From Papilionanthe hookeriana x Papilionanthe teres (lineage: Eukaryota; Streptophyta; Magnoliopsida; Asparagales; Orchidaceae), in assembly GCA_022702705.1 (NCBI GenBank), contig CM040425.1, positions 8,324,001-8,388,000 on the forward strand: 64,000 nucleotides of DNA, written 5' to 3'. Shown here in pieces: positions 1-18,915 of the stretch. A program made the position numbers and the translations under genes. The notes under the pieces are model-generated. The model was given only the letters and a program-made list of their open reading frames with translations, did no database searches and was not told where the DNA came from. Within the stretch, counting starts at the first letter, position 1. Each line of letters begins with the position of its first letter.

Positions 1-366
1 CCCATTTATTACGGCGAAAACGTTAGGCATGTCGGTTTTTATCTTTGATATCATAGTCGATAATAGATAAACTTGATTGGCTATTGTATTGAAGAATAGA
101 TCATAAAAAAAAAAATTAAGATGCAAGAGCGAATTCGAACCTATTTACCATGAGTCAGTTATGTACCATTTTCATAATGAGCTTAACAAATCATTGAAAT
201 TACCTTTGGAGGATACACGGGGCTTTATGAAGAAGTCCCTCTAAATATGAATAATGATGAGGCGAAAATAAATTTCGTTCTTCGGCTTATCTTGTTCATT
301 GAAAGAAACAAACTAAAAAATGGTATGTTGTCGAGTATTAAAAATATAAGGAGCGAAAAGTTAAGG
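1..366. other. Unassigned flank of LTR copy 0
   Basis: AT-rich sequence with no open frame of note and no match by eye to the other repeats in the window. It lies outside the left end of the first long LTR copy and is probably its insertion target or the remains of an adjoining element. Confidence 0.4.
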
Positions 367-7150
<6,784 letters not shown>

Positions 7151-8933
7151 AACCTTATTGACTTGGTTTTCTTTTTTTTTACTTGTTTTATATTTTTTCG
7201 ACTTTGTAAATTTCATTTGCATTTAATATTATTATTATTACTATTATATATTATTTTCTTTTATTTCATTTTTATGCAAAGATGTATTTTTTGTTTCATC
7301 CTTTATTCGTTACGATTCGGGATTGATCCCGTTCTTTTTACTACCGGCTTAATGCGAGTGTATTTATATTTGGGGTAATCGGATTATACTTATATTTTTA
7401 ATATAAAATTTCCTTCTTTACAATGACACTGCAAAAAATTTGATTCGATGTAAATAAGAATACAACGGTGATATTTAAATTTAGGGATTCTATGTAAGTA
7501 TATGTATCGTTATCGAAGTAATATAAGACTTTTCGATTAAGCCCCAAAATATCGATCACTTGGGGAAAAAAATTTGGAATTTAAAAATAAAAAAGGTTTT
7601 TAGATCACAAGTGTATTTAGAAAAACACTTAAACGGTTTCGAGATAATAAAAAGCTTTTAAAAATACGATTCTTTTTGGTTCTTTCTTAAATTGTGAAAT
7701 AAAGTAAACAACTTACTAAGCTTATTATGAGTTTTTAACGAGATTACGGACGTATATATGAAAATATCTTTTTCTTATCATGAATGAGTAATAAGTACGG
7801 GATTTATTGTGGAAGTATTAAAGAAATGTGTTTTTATCGAATAGGAACAATTTTATTCTTTACCCTTACTAGAGATCTTTATAAAGAACATTAGGTTGGA
7901 TTTAAAGTTTGAATATTTTTTGAAGAAAGGGTAGGAAGATACTAGCTCTCGCTCTAGAATTCATCATTCCTTTCATACGGGGCTAACATCTTGTGAAAAC
8001 CTAAAACGATAAACGGAATTAGGGGCTTTAGTCGTCACCTAAAGTCTCTAATTCTACACCCACATCGAAAGTATATTTCTCTGTTGTTGCACAAATTTAT
8101 ATAAATTACTTTCTCGTAGTACAATCTTATGTGATTTCTACATTGTTGATTAAGACGATTCTCTTAGGATGTTACATGTTCTCATGACGAATGTTAACAT
8201 CTTAAGTAGATAAATCGAAGTAAATGAAGTGCGAAATTAAATCGATTACAACTTCCGAAGCATTAAAGATCGATACTTCCATGGCTGCCCAAATCCCGAC
8301 ATGTAATTACTTTTCATTTAAGGGAAAAAGGTAAAAGGAAGCACTCAGAATCCATGGAGAGAAAACACGACGACAGTAGTTTTAAAAGTAGAAACCATGT
8401 TGAAAACACGAAGTCTCGATTAAAACCAAATGAAATACGAAAGATAAAACTTATCTTAAAGTTCTTCTCATTAAACTCTTGAAGTTCCTTTGAATCTCTT
8501 CCTTTCTCTTACAAGACTCCCTTGGAGTAGTCATCTGACAGAGGGTTTTAAATCTCTACAACGATGGATTTTTATGTAGGAATCCCTACTACCCTTCTCT
8601 TTCACTAGAAATGAAAAGTATGAAGAAACCTTTAAATAAGAATCCTACTGACTTCTTACTTTAGCCTTCTTTTAAAAACATATTTAATTCTTCTTCACAA
8701 CGACCTCTATTTTACTCTAAAAACTCCTTTCTTTCATACTTTTTTAAAGGTTTCTTGACGTCTCTTGAAAATGTGTCCATATTCGATGAATCCATGAAAG
8801 TGCATCTTTTGAGTGAAACTTGAATGTCTTTTGGAGTCACTTGATCGGTTATCTACATTTGTATCGAAAGGATGCCTAAAAACCTCTTAAAAATTATTTA
8901 AAAATTCATTAAAAATGCAATGTAACTATCTGG

Positions 8934-9011
8934 GGCTTAAGCGAAGGGTTTGGCGCTTAGTGCGGCCTTCTCTGCCTAACGAGGCGCCGGATACGGGCGT
9001 AGGCGCCACAG
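8934..9011. repeat. GC-rich palindrome-rich block
   Basis: A compact block with GCTTAAGCG, GGCGC, GAGGCGCCGG and GTAGGCGCC motifs in otherwise AT-rich DNA. It shares CTTAAGCGA and GGCGCC elements with the block at 12140-12235. It could be a subterminal region of a transposon or a stem-forming element. Confidence 0.4.
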
Positions 9012-12000
9012 TTTATTTTAACACCTTCATTTTTGCTCTAAATTTGATTATTTTAAGTCCCCAGTGACATATTTGGTCCATTTAAGTGTACTGAAAAGAA
9101 AACACATATACCTTCCATTAAAAAGCAATATCATCTAAATTATGTATAAAATGGTAATGAGATTATATTTAATATAATAAATTTTAAAGTTCACCCAAAC
9201 TTAAAATGTTACTTGTTATAAAATAACTATATAATCTTTAAAAACCAACATAAGCAATGAATGAGTTTCTTTACGAGATTCTAAAATTTTGTTAAGAAAT
9301 GTTGTATTCTAATTTAGAAAGAACTTAAGTGAATGAGACGATTTAAAGTTTAGAAAATTTCTAAAGTGAAAAAAAGTATGAAAATATGAGTTTTTATCTA
9401 ATTTAGAAATATTTTAAGTTTTTTGAATAGAGTTTTAGGTATTTTATCTTCTTTACTTCAAAATTTTGATTATAAATGTGGTATACTCACTTTATTATAT
9501 CCTTAAGCTTAAGAGTTTCTCGAAAATCTTATGCATTAAAAAGATTAGATGTGGAACCAATTTTTGATTAGGCACTAATCCTCGAGCTTCTCTCTGTCTT
9601 ATTATTTACTTTTTCTTTTTTTTTCTTTTCTCTTTAACTTTTTTTTTTTTATCTTTTCTATTTTTTTTTTTAGCGAGATTACTTTATCTGGATAGGCACT
9701 TTAAAGATTTTGAATTCGGCTCTTCCTTCTTATTTAAAGTCGATATATATCCTTTACTTAAAAATATAATAATAGTTTTTTAAAATTATTTTTAATAAAA
9801 AAAATTAAGTATTGAAGATAAAAGTCTGTTTTCTTCTATATTTTTTCAAAACTACAATATCTCTTACTAAAGATAGTTACACCATATTTAACATCTCTTC
9901 AGCAAAAAATTTTGAGCTTGAAATTTTTTCATACGCATATAAAGTTTTAACCGAAATATACACATTTCTATATTCAAAATTTTATTACCCTAATATAACT
10001 TCATACACAACATCATTTTCAAATCAAAAATCAAATTTATTTGTAACATATTTGAGAAAAAATAAATTTTAAGCTTTGAAATTTGATTTTCATTCCCTTT
10101 TGAAAACTTAATTTTTTAAAAGAATAAACATTTTAGCGTAATATAATATATATAAAGACGAGAATGAAAAATAAAACTTATGCTTACGGAATTCAATGTC
10201 ACAAGTATGCGAGTATAAAAAAGTTTAAAACATGAGTAAAAATGATAAAATTTTATTTTGATTTTAGCATTTATGATATTTAAAAGACTTCTACGCGATG
10301 GAGAGTTTATATGCAAAAGCAAATCACACAAACTAATATAATATCGCAACCACGATAGAAAATTCATGGTATTAAATTGAAATTTAAACATAAATTTTAA
10401 ATGAAGCATAATTTCATCTAAAATATCTACAAGTAGCGGGAATAAGTTAATGAGCAGCAAAGCACATTTAAAATAAAAGAGTTGAGTCATCTTACCGCAT
10501 CGACATCATAGATCCACATCACAACGGAAATAATATCAACGGTAATAGTGTTCCCTACTGTGTAAATAACAACACATATAGTAGTCGAACATGTCAACCT
10601 GAAATAACGGTTAAGAATAAAACATTAAACGGCTTCAATGTCACACTCATCTTTGTCACGGTCTTTATCTTCTTCATCATCATCACCATCATTCTAAAAA
10701 CTAGTAGAATCAAACTGTGCGTACTGTGGATAAGGAGGAAATACCACACTTTGATCACCTCTAATAACTCTCGAAAAGTGTTGTATTTCTCCTGTAATCG
10801 GCTATGTCTCCTTAAAGTAGGAATCGATATGATCGACATATTTTTCGAATTTGATACATATACATAGCATAATCAATGTTATCCATCATCGTTTGCGGCA
10901 TTTTAGATTGTGAATCGGGAATGGATACGCAGCCAAGATGGGGATGCTCGAGATGTAGAAGCATGTGACGTAGAGAACTAGAACTTCCATAAAATCCCCT
11001 CTCCGGCGAAAATTGATATTCAGAATAAGCCTTCACATGCACACTAATAATGGGCTTGAAAGGTTGAAGAATCTCCTCTAGCTATTAATTTAACACCAGC
11101 TTGCTCACATAAAGAAAAGATTAAGGAAGATAATTCCAACTAGTAATAACACGATAATGAGAGATCGATGTTGATCGGCTTGTCTTTGGCAGATACGGTA
11201 TTTCGGTGTAGCCCTCTTTCTAGTCATTTCATTAAAATTTATTTGTGGGGATTAGATGAGTAGAAATAAAATAATGACATGCTTTAGTTGCGGCATCCAT
11301 CTTTGATGTAGGAAAGTTTACCCTTCTACCACTTGGTAATCTTAAGAGACCTCTTTCGGCGGTTAACGAAGAAATAATCTCATCTTCAATTCTTCCTCAT
11401 TTATGATTTTAATTGAAAAAAAAACATAACTGTCAAGTAGGAAGTTGTTAAAAGGAATTGATTACTACTTTGAAAATCTTTGCTATCTTCCTCTCACCCT
11501 GTTAGATCGTCTTCCGATTCAGAAGATTTGCATAAAACTTCTAACCACGAGAAATCTTGCAATAGCAATGAAACAACAAAATTGATCCCACTTGTGCGTG
11601 GACGATTAATTCTTCCATCTCTGCACGAATTTTTAAAACACGCTCGGGACTTAACTTCCTCGATTATAATGCATTAGCATAACGATCCACGAGCCTTAGA
11701 ACTCACGAAACTTGTTTTTGAATCGGATGTAACCTTCCCCTTGCTCTTTTTCATACTTGGTGTCATTCTAAAAATTATAAAAAATTCATGATTAATTCCA
11801 AAATCAACCCTAACTCACTAGATACGCTTATAAATGCTTAAACTCACTTTTAAATGTAAAATCCATCGATTTTCATCAAATTTTAACCATGAATAGTAAT
11901 TTTTGAATATTTCATAATAACCGAATCCATGGTGAAAATAAAAAATTTTACATAAAAAGAGAAGCTCTAACCATTTTGAGAAGACGAAATCACGACAAAT

Positions 12001-12139
12001 TTGGCTCAGGCAGCGATAAATCTTCACTTGTAGGGATGCTACGGGTGTTAAAACGTGAAACGCGGGGAAGAAGATGATGCGATAGGGGAAAATGGTGGTT
12101 TTCGGCACTTGAGCCATCATAAACCGATTTTCATGAATC

Positions 12140-12235
12140 AACGCTTAAGCGATATAGTTTCGATGCTTCGGCGCCCATGCTACCGGGTATGCGCGTCTTT
12201 GAAGAATGGGTTTTTGGTGATTAGGCGCCGAGTCA
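12140..12235. repeat. Second GC-rich palindrome-rich block
   Basis: Contains CGCTTAAGCGA, TTCGGCGCCCA, TATGCGCGTC and TTAGGCGCCGAG. It is the partner of the block at 8934-9011. Because the shared motifs are near-palindromic, direct and inverted arrangement cannot be told apart by eye. Confidence 0.4.
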
Positions 12236-12433
12236 CCTTGAAATTTTGATATTTTATAATTTTTATTCGAATGCACATTTTCCCGATTTAACCTCCCTCG
12301 CATGGTCTTAAATAATACATCAATAACAATTTCTTCCCCCTTATTCTCTCTTCTTTCTTAAAACATCTCGACTTTTCACAAACTTAGATTCGATCGCATT
12401 ATACAAAATATTTTTACACGGACACAACACTTT

Positions 12434-12461
12434 TGTCGGCGAATTTTTAGATTTTAAGTTG

Positions 12462-12529
<68 letters not shown>

Positions 12530-15500
12530 TGAAAAGTAGCATTTGATTTTTGAAAATAATTTTAAGTTTAAAAATTTTAAGATATGAAATCGAGACCGAC
12601 CTCACATCCCGAATATTTTATTTAAACGAGCACCGCACCACAAACTGTGTATCTATCCCGAAGAATGGACATTTGTAATTTTGATGGTGGGAGCTTGATT
12701 AAATAAACTAGAATTTATGACATACGATTTGATGCAACGAACCCGATTTTATAAGTTGAAATGATTCACTTGCTTAATATAAAAGAATGAAACGAGGTTT
12801 ATATTACATGAGTTCTTAAAGTTCCACATAAGGGCAAGCCCTATAGTTGATACCTCTTAAATGTCAGAAGACGCTCCAGAAAACTCTCGATAATGATCGG
12901 TATGGTTTTGCTGCGAATTTTTTTTAAAGTTTAAGGTTTTTGAAAAGTTTGAGGTTTGGAAATTCCGATAGGGAATGGATCGAATTTGGAACGAACTTTT
13001 ATTTTAGGAGTCCGAAAGGAAGAGAAGTAGGAGAAGGCGAGATCGAAGAATAGTAGCGAGGAAACATGGCTTATCTTGTGTTTGGCTTGATTTGAGTTTA
13101 TTTAATGTTGTAATCGCACTTGATTTTAATTATTTAGGACTTATATTTATATGGCAGCAATCATACGAATAGCTCGAAGATGTGAGGGTTTATGTCGTAC
13201 CAAACAACTACCTCGGAATCTAAGACCGATTAGGGCTTATTTTAAATAACATAATTATATAAATGCTAAAAAAAATTAAGGATTTATGTTGCGTTAAATG
13301 ACTATCGAAATCATATGGCTTTGTTATTTAATGTAAGAAAGGTTTCTTGATGTATATCAGTTTTGCGACGATGATGGCGATATTTTATTGCCCATGCTCA
13401 CATTTCCTTGTTATTCTGAAGGTTTAGTTTTGGAAAGTGAAAATCGGGAGATGAGAGAAGTGTTACGGTTTTGAAAAATGCGGGGTTAGTGTTTTAACAT
13501 TTTGTTAGGGAATCTTAAAGTTGGTTATAAAGAAACTAGGTTAAGATCCCACGGCTCCATCATTCCGGCACCATTATTTTTTATCGGATTCACTTAGTCC
13601 AAATGAATTTGCTAAACTCGGCTAAAGGAGTTCACGCTTTCGTTTTAGGCCGTGGGAAATACGTTAGCGACGCATAGGTTACATCATTCGAGGTATTCCG
13701 TCGTCGACAGACGTTTTAATTTAGTTGTAGTTGTGGTTTTGTTATTTGTGATTAAATTTTGAGTTGTTTTATATTATAAATGTTGTGGCGGTGAATTTTA
13801 TCTTGTTGTGACTTTTAATTTAGTTTTGGGTTTTCGGTTGTGGGTATCACAAAGTTTCGGTTTTCGTACGGGGTGACATTCTTGTTGCGTGCAAGAAAAG
13901 TAAAGTGCGATGCAGTAAGTAAATTGCAATAAAGTAAAAGCGTGCACAGGAAGGTCTTCCCGTCGTTCAATGCACTTAAAACACGTATCGGAACGGTAGA
14001 TATTTCGGGGAAAGCACCTAGGTAAGGGTAAGGGAAGGTTACGGTTATGCCAAATCTGACAATCTATTCTTTGATCGGTCCCCCATGACATCACAGCTTC
14101 TTGTGTTTCTTAGATAATTTTCTTCTCCAAAGAACAATTACATTGATTGTTCTTCTAAAACATTAGTCGTAATGAGGAAGTCTTGGAATGAGTCACCAAC
14201 GTCTTTTCGTCGCCTTACGAGATTATTTTTGAGTCCGAATGAATTTCATTGTAAGGTGAATTAATCATCCGAATTTTGTTAAGTTTTTCTTCTTGTTCCG
14301 TGAACTTAGACATTTGATTATCGAATTGAGTGAAGCGACATTTCACTTGATACCATTTAAATTATATGGGTGGAAACATTAGGGCGAGTTAGGTTATTAA
14401 GAAACTTAACCATCTTATTTAGATTTAAGTTGGTTTTTAAGATTGATTAATTAATTGTAATATTTTAGTTTAATTATAAGCTGTCTTATGTTTTTTGATT
14501 TGATTGTGTAATTTTAGTTAACTAATTTATTTTAAAATTGTCTTGACTTTAATTTTAGTTATGTTTAATTTAATTGTGTTGATTTAAGTTTATTTTAATT
14601 TAGTTATATTAATTTAATTATTTTAAAATTTCTTTAATTTAATTATATTTAATTAGAATTATTTTGCATTAATCATGTCATTTTAAAATTATTTTTTATT
14701 TAATTAATTATATTATTTAAAAAATTTTATTAAGCTTATCTTAGAAATTGTTTTAATTTGATTATTTAATTTATCTTAGTTTTCATTAATGAGTTATTAA
14801 ATTAATATTAAACGGTATTTGATTTTCTATCATTAAGTAGGGGTTAAGATTAATAAATTAATATCTTCCCGATATCGAGCCTTCGCTTAATACATTCTCG
14901 ATTTTAATTAACCCAATTTTTTTTAATAATTTAAGAAATTATAACCATTTTGTTTATATTGGAAAAGTGATAAATGGGTTGGTTCCTAAGTGATTAGGGG
15001 ACGAAATATATGACACTTTTATGAATTTTAATATTTTTGTGATTTTTTTATTTTTTAATTATTAAAATATTAAAAATATGGTTAAAATGAAAATTTTTAG
15101 AAAATTTCAATATTAATTTGTTTAGACTCCTACAATATCGGAAGGCATGGCTTGATTTGGTGAATTTTTAAAGTGTATTTTGGATTTTATGAATTTTTTA
15201 ATTTTTAAAATGGGTATTTCACTTAATTAATTCATTTAATGGCTTAATTTTCAATTGACTTGAAATTTTTATGTGAGGTTAAATCCTAAGTGGCTTGATG
15301 GAGAATTGTTTTAGTGATTTTGATGTGTGGTTATAAATTAATTAAAGTTCGGTTTTGAGTGTTTGAGTTAATTAGGGTTATTTTTAAGGAATTAAGTCGA
15401 AACCATAATTTTCCTAGGGTCCTCTGGTCTGTACATACTTCCCTTATTTTCCTAGAATTTTTTTAAACGATATCTTTAATTCTTTGGAATTAAAACATCG

Positions 15501-17048
15501 CTTCGGACATAAACTTGGAAAATCGATAACTTGCCGCGGGGAGATGGTCTGGTATTGAGTCGGGGAATGTTCCCGAAACCGAAGTACAAAGCACATGGTC
15601 TCGTACCATGGTGAATTATATGCGAGAATGGAGAATTGAAATACTTAAACGAGTATTAAATTAATTAAAAAAATACTTAATAAAACGACTTAATTCTTTT
15701 CCACATTTTCTTGTTCTACGAAGCGATAGGGTATTTTTCTTTTATTTTTGTGATTTTTATGCAAAGTTATAGATTTTTGAAGTTCGGGGCATTTAAATAA
15801 TTGAAAAATGCCACTAATTTCCTACTTAACCGCGTCGGCGCCATGTCATCTTCCGCGGTCCAGAAGCTCATGCGGCGCGCCTCCATTCGACGCCTCGCGT
15901 CGAGGCGGGATGCCGCGAGCCGCGGTTCATGTTACGTTGCATCATGCGGTGCGATCCGCCATTCGCCGTCAACGAAGCCATCGACGGCTCACAGTTGTCT
16001 TACTACGGCGGGTGCGTCCGTGAGCCGTCCACCTTGGCCTTTGTGTCTGCATCGATGCCTCGACGAATTACGTGTTTTTAGGCTACGGACCCCGAGTCTC
16101 AGCCAAGCGGAAGACACATCGAAATGCAGTATGATTCTAAGAAATAGACTTAAAAAAATGGAGAATCGAAAGAAACTCTCGTGAAGGAGGAGTTTCATAC
16201 CTTCGCTCTAAGAAGTGATGCTTCAATCAGAGAGGCTCGGCACGTTCATTGGAGCTGGAGAACTCGGGATGAAGCCTACAGTTACGGTGAAATGTCTGGC
16301 TTTGATTTCACCAAGCCGATTTAGCTTGGTCGATAGAAGGAATGGCCGGCACAGTGAGGGCTTTTGCGGGAACTTCTTCTCTTAGTACGAGTAAGGTGAG
16401 GAGTCGTCAGATTTGAGGATTGGCTCGGCGTTGTGGTGAAGTGTCTTAGTTTTGAACTTGAGATTGAGCTCGGAAATTGAGCTCGCGGAGAGGTTTTAGG
16501 TACGCGGATTTCAGGGATCAACTACTCGTTTAGGTTAGGGGAAGAGTTTGGAGCAATTTTGGCGAGTTTTGGTAAGGTTATTTTCGGCACCTCCTATGGT
16601 CATGAGGTGGTGGGTTTAAATGGCGTGAGCGTGGGACTTATCGGGACATGCCCGAGAGTTTGGATGTTGCTTAGGAGAGGAGAAGAGTTTGTGAAGTTCG
16701 GTGGGTTGAGACGACTCGTGAGCTACATTTTGAAATTTTGGCTCACATGGAGCTCTTAGTATGGGGTTTTCCGATGTGTTGGGGTGATGGTCGGCCGGGG
16801 TCGGGTCACCGTAGGCTCGGTGAGTCGAGGATTGATTTTTGTGCTAACAATTGGCATTGGCAGTGTAAAGAAGTTGATTTAAATGGAATGGGGGAGAGTG
16901 TATTTTGGGCTCGGTTTAGTGTCGGCCATTTGGGTTTGGTGCACCCACGAGGCCTGATTTTGGGAGTGAAAAGAAATTAGTTGGGTCGGCCCGAGAAGGT
17001 GGTGAGGTCTATCCATGGTGAGTAGCTAACTTGGATTTAGAGTGTGAC
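12434..17048 (-). mobile_element. Long Tat/Ogre-type LTR, copy 1 (truncated at the U3 side)
   Basis: The plus strand starts TGTCGGCGAATTTTTAG at 12434, matching the terminus of copy 2 at 18916 (TGTCGGTGAATTTTAG); this is the CA terminus of a minus-oriented LTR. Homology to copy 2 continues through the TTAAT-rich block, the GC-rich leader block (about 15830-16060) and the leader region, and ends at 17048 after 'gagtgtgacat', where copy 2 continues differently. About 3.5 kb of U3 is missing. A 670-bp segment present in copies 0, 2 and 3 is also absent at about 14979. Copy 1 keeps many CG dinucleotides where copy 2 has CA or TG. Confidence 0.75.
12466..12526. repeat. (TA)n microsatellite in U5 of LTR copy 1
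   Basis: Pure TA tract about 30 bp inside the LTR terminus, at the same place as the tract at 393-486 in copy 0. Confidence 0.9.
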
Positions 17049-17690
17049 ATTGTTAACCTCGTTTTTGATGAGGTCTTCTCTTCCTTTTAGTACTTAGGAT
17101 CTAGCCTTAGGCTTTTCCTTTGGTTATCTAGAGGATTAGAATTGGGACCCACCCTTAGAAATTCAAACCACTTCTTAACTCACTCTGTTCAATAAACTTG
17201 ATTGTAGACCCCTAATCACACAGAGGGTTGAAATCGAATGTGGAAGTTTAAAGGATGAGTTCTATGGGACTCTTTAGCCTTAGGGCCCTTACTGGTGGCC
17301 CCCAGTACGAGTGAGGGCTGACTTACACACACACTACACTTATACACTACACTTTCCCACACACCTACTAAAACCACACCGGCCTGACTTGACCTCTGAC
17401 TCATGAAGGTGATTCGCATGGATGAGTCGCCCAACCCCACTAAGCCGCAGGCCAAGAGGGGTTAGGAGCAACGTAGTGAATGCGAAATGAGTACGCCGTA
17501 ACCATGTGGGCTTAATATGGCTTCATGGCTCAACCAAAATGATTTCATTCCACTTACATTTACCCGATCTTGATTTCCAAATTTTCAATTTCCCAATTTT
17601 CGATTTTGACTCAAGGACCGTCATAGCTACCAAAAGCATGAAATTACCCAAAATTTTCCAAAAGAAATTCTCCAAAATAGTTGGATCTCT
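17049..17690 (+). mobile_element. Inverted fragment of the long LTR (plus orientation)
   Basis: The reverse complement of this piece aligns with 39850-40440 of LTR copy 3. Shared landmarks include the GTGTGTGTAAG tract, 'tctttagcctt', the AAAACCACACC stretch and a terminal 'aatttggaa'. It is therefore U3 sequence in the opposite orientation to the four large LTR copies. It abuts the truncated copy 1 at 17048 and Athila gag at about 17690, both breakpoints being sharp by eye. It may be the remnant of a plus-oriented element or an inversion made when copy 1 was truncated. Confidence 0.75.
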
Positions 17691-18915
17691 TAAATCTATT
17701 ATCGATGCCGCTGCTGGTGATTCATTGATGTCTAAACAGTTTGCTCATGCTTATGCTTTAATTAAAGAAAATGCTACTAATAATTTTCAATGGCCTTTTG
17801 AAAGGTTATATCCAAAAAAGGCAGCCAACATTCATGAAAATGATGCTTTTGCTATGCTAGCAAATCAAGTTGTTGCAATCTCAAGGAAGATAGACCAATT
17901 TTGGATGAATTTTTCTCAGCCAATTTCCATAATTGAAGAAAATTCATTAGATCAAAAGGTTGATTCTCAAACTTCACCAAAAAATTTGAATGCTAAAAGT
18001 AAGCATAATAACCCATATTCCAATTATTATAACCCAGGTTGGAAAAATCATCCAAACTTTAATTGGAATACCAATAATCAGGGTGGTAGTAATCAATAAT
18101 GGGGGAACAATCAAGTAAACCCATTGGGGAACTGGAAAAAACAAGAGAATAATAATTATAGATCAACCTATCATCAGGGTTTTAACAATACTTCACAATT
18201 TAAGGAGAAGTTGTCTATTGAAGAAGTGGCGTTACAAATGGGAAATCAATTGCAAAGTCAAGGAGCTACAATCAGAAATATTGAGAATCAATTGAGATAA
18301 ATTGTCAATTCATTAAGTAATAGATCCCAAGGAATGTTTCCTAGTAATACTGAAGTAAATCCAAGAGACAAGATTAAAGAGCAAGTAAAAGAAATTCAAC
18401 TGAGAAGTGGAAGAGAGTTGGAAGGTAGAGTTCAAAAAGAGATTAAAGTAGAGAAAGAAGAGATTGAAGAACCAAAAGATGACGCTCTAAAAGGTTTGGA
18501 AAGTCTTATTTCTCCACTTAAGATTGATTTAGAAAAGCCACCACCTCCATTTTCTCAGAGTCATCGACAACAAAAGTTGGATAAGCAATGTTCTAAGTTC
18601 TTGGAGATATTTAAGAAGCTTACAATCAATATTCTATTTGTTGAAGCCTTAGAACAAATGTCAAGCTATGTGAAACTTATGAAGGATATTGTCAACAGAA
18701 AAAGGATGTTTGAAGATAATGAAACTGTTGCACTTAGTGAGGAGTGCAGCGCAATAATTTAGAAAAAGCTTCTTAAAATGCTTAAAGATTTTGGTAGTTT
18801 CAGAATTCCATGTGCAATCGAAGAAAGATTTTATGGAAAAGCTTTATGTGATTTGGGTGCAAGTGTCGGCTTATTTTTAGGTTATGTATTTTGAAAAGGG
18901 ATCGCCTACAGAAAT
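17690..18915 (+). pseudogene. gag-pro: Athila-type gag and start of protease, truncated
   Basis: Structural polyprotein of an Athila-lineage Ty3/gypsy retrotransposon. The visible gag motif SIIDAAAGDSLM is followed by WPFERLYP and NPYSNYYNPGWKNHPNF, all characteristic of Athila gag. Next comes the linker EIQLRSGREL, then the block QKLDKQCSKFLEIFKKL through ALEQMSSYVKLMKDI to LSEECSAII, and finally the protease active-site region ALCDLGAS. The frame is continuous but carries three in-frame stops (18097-18099, 18298-18300, 18760-18762). The N-terminus of gag is lost at the junction with the inverted LTR fragment. The protease is cut at 18915 by the LTR of element A, so this is the insertion target of A. 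The open frame that starts upstream at 17506 is a chance fusion with LTR sequence. Confidence 0.85.

Larger units (their letters stand above)
7151..12433. other. Old intergenic/relic sequence, possible DNA-transposon remnant
   Basis: AT-rich sequence without a convincing gene. Two short GC-rich blocks full of GGCGCC and CTTAAGCG motifs stand out, at 8934-9011 and 12140-12235, about 3.2 kb apart. Between them, minus-strand fragments (about 11042-10600) give weakly protein-like peptides, the last ending in an acidic run, that I cannot place in a family. The pairing of GC-rich blocks resembles the subterminal regions of some plant DNA transposons, but no terminal inverted repeat or target duplication was identified. 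12290-12433 is the left flank (insertion target) of LTR copy 1. Confidence 0.3.

Noticed and set aside
10116..10490. 124-residue minus-strand frame rich in Phe, Leu and Ile
   Set aside because: AT-rich sequence gives hydrophobic peptides by chance; no domain and no supporting context.
17506..17690. N-terminal part of the 197-residue frame starting at 17506
   Set aside because: This portion is LTR sequence in the opposite orientation to copy 3; only the part after about 17690 is Athila gag.
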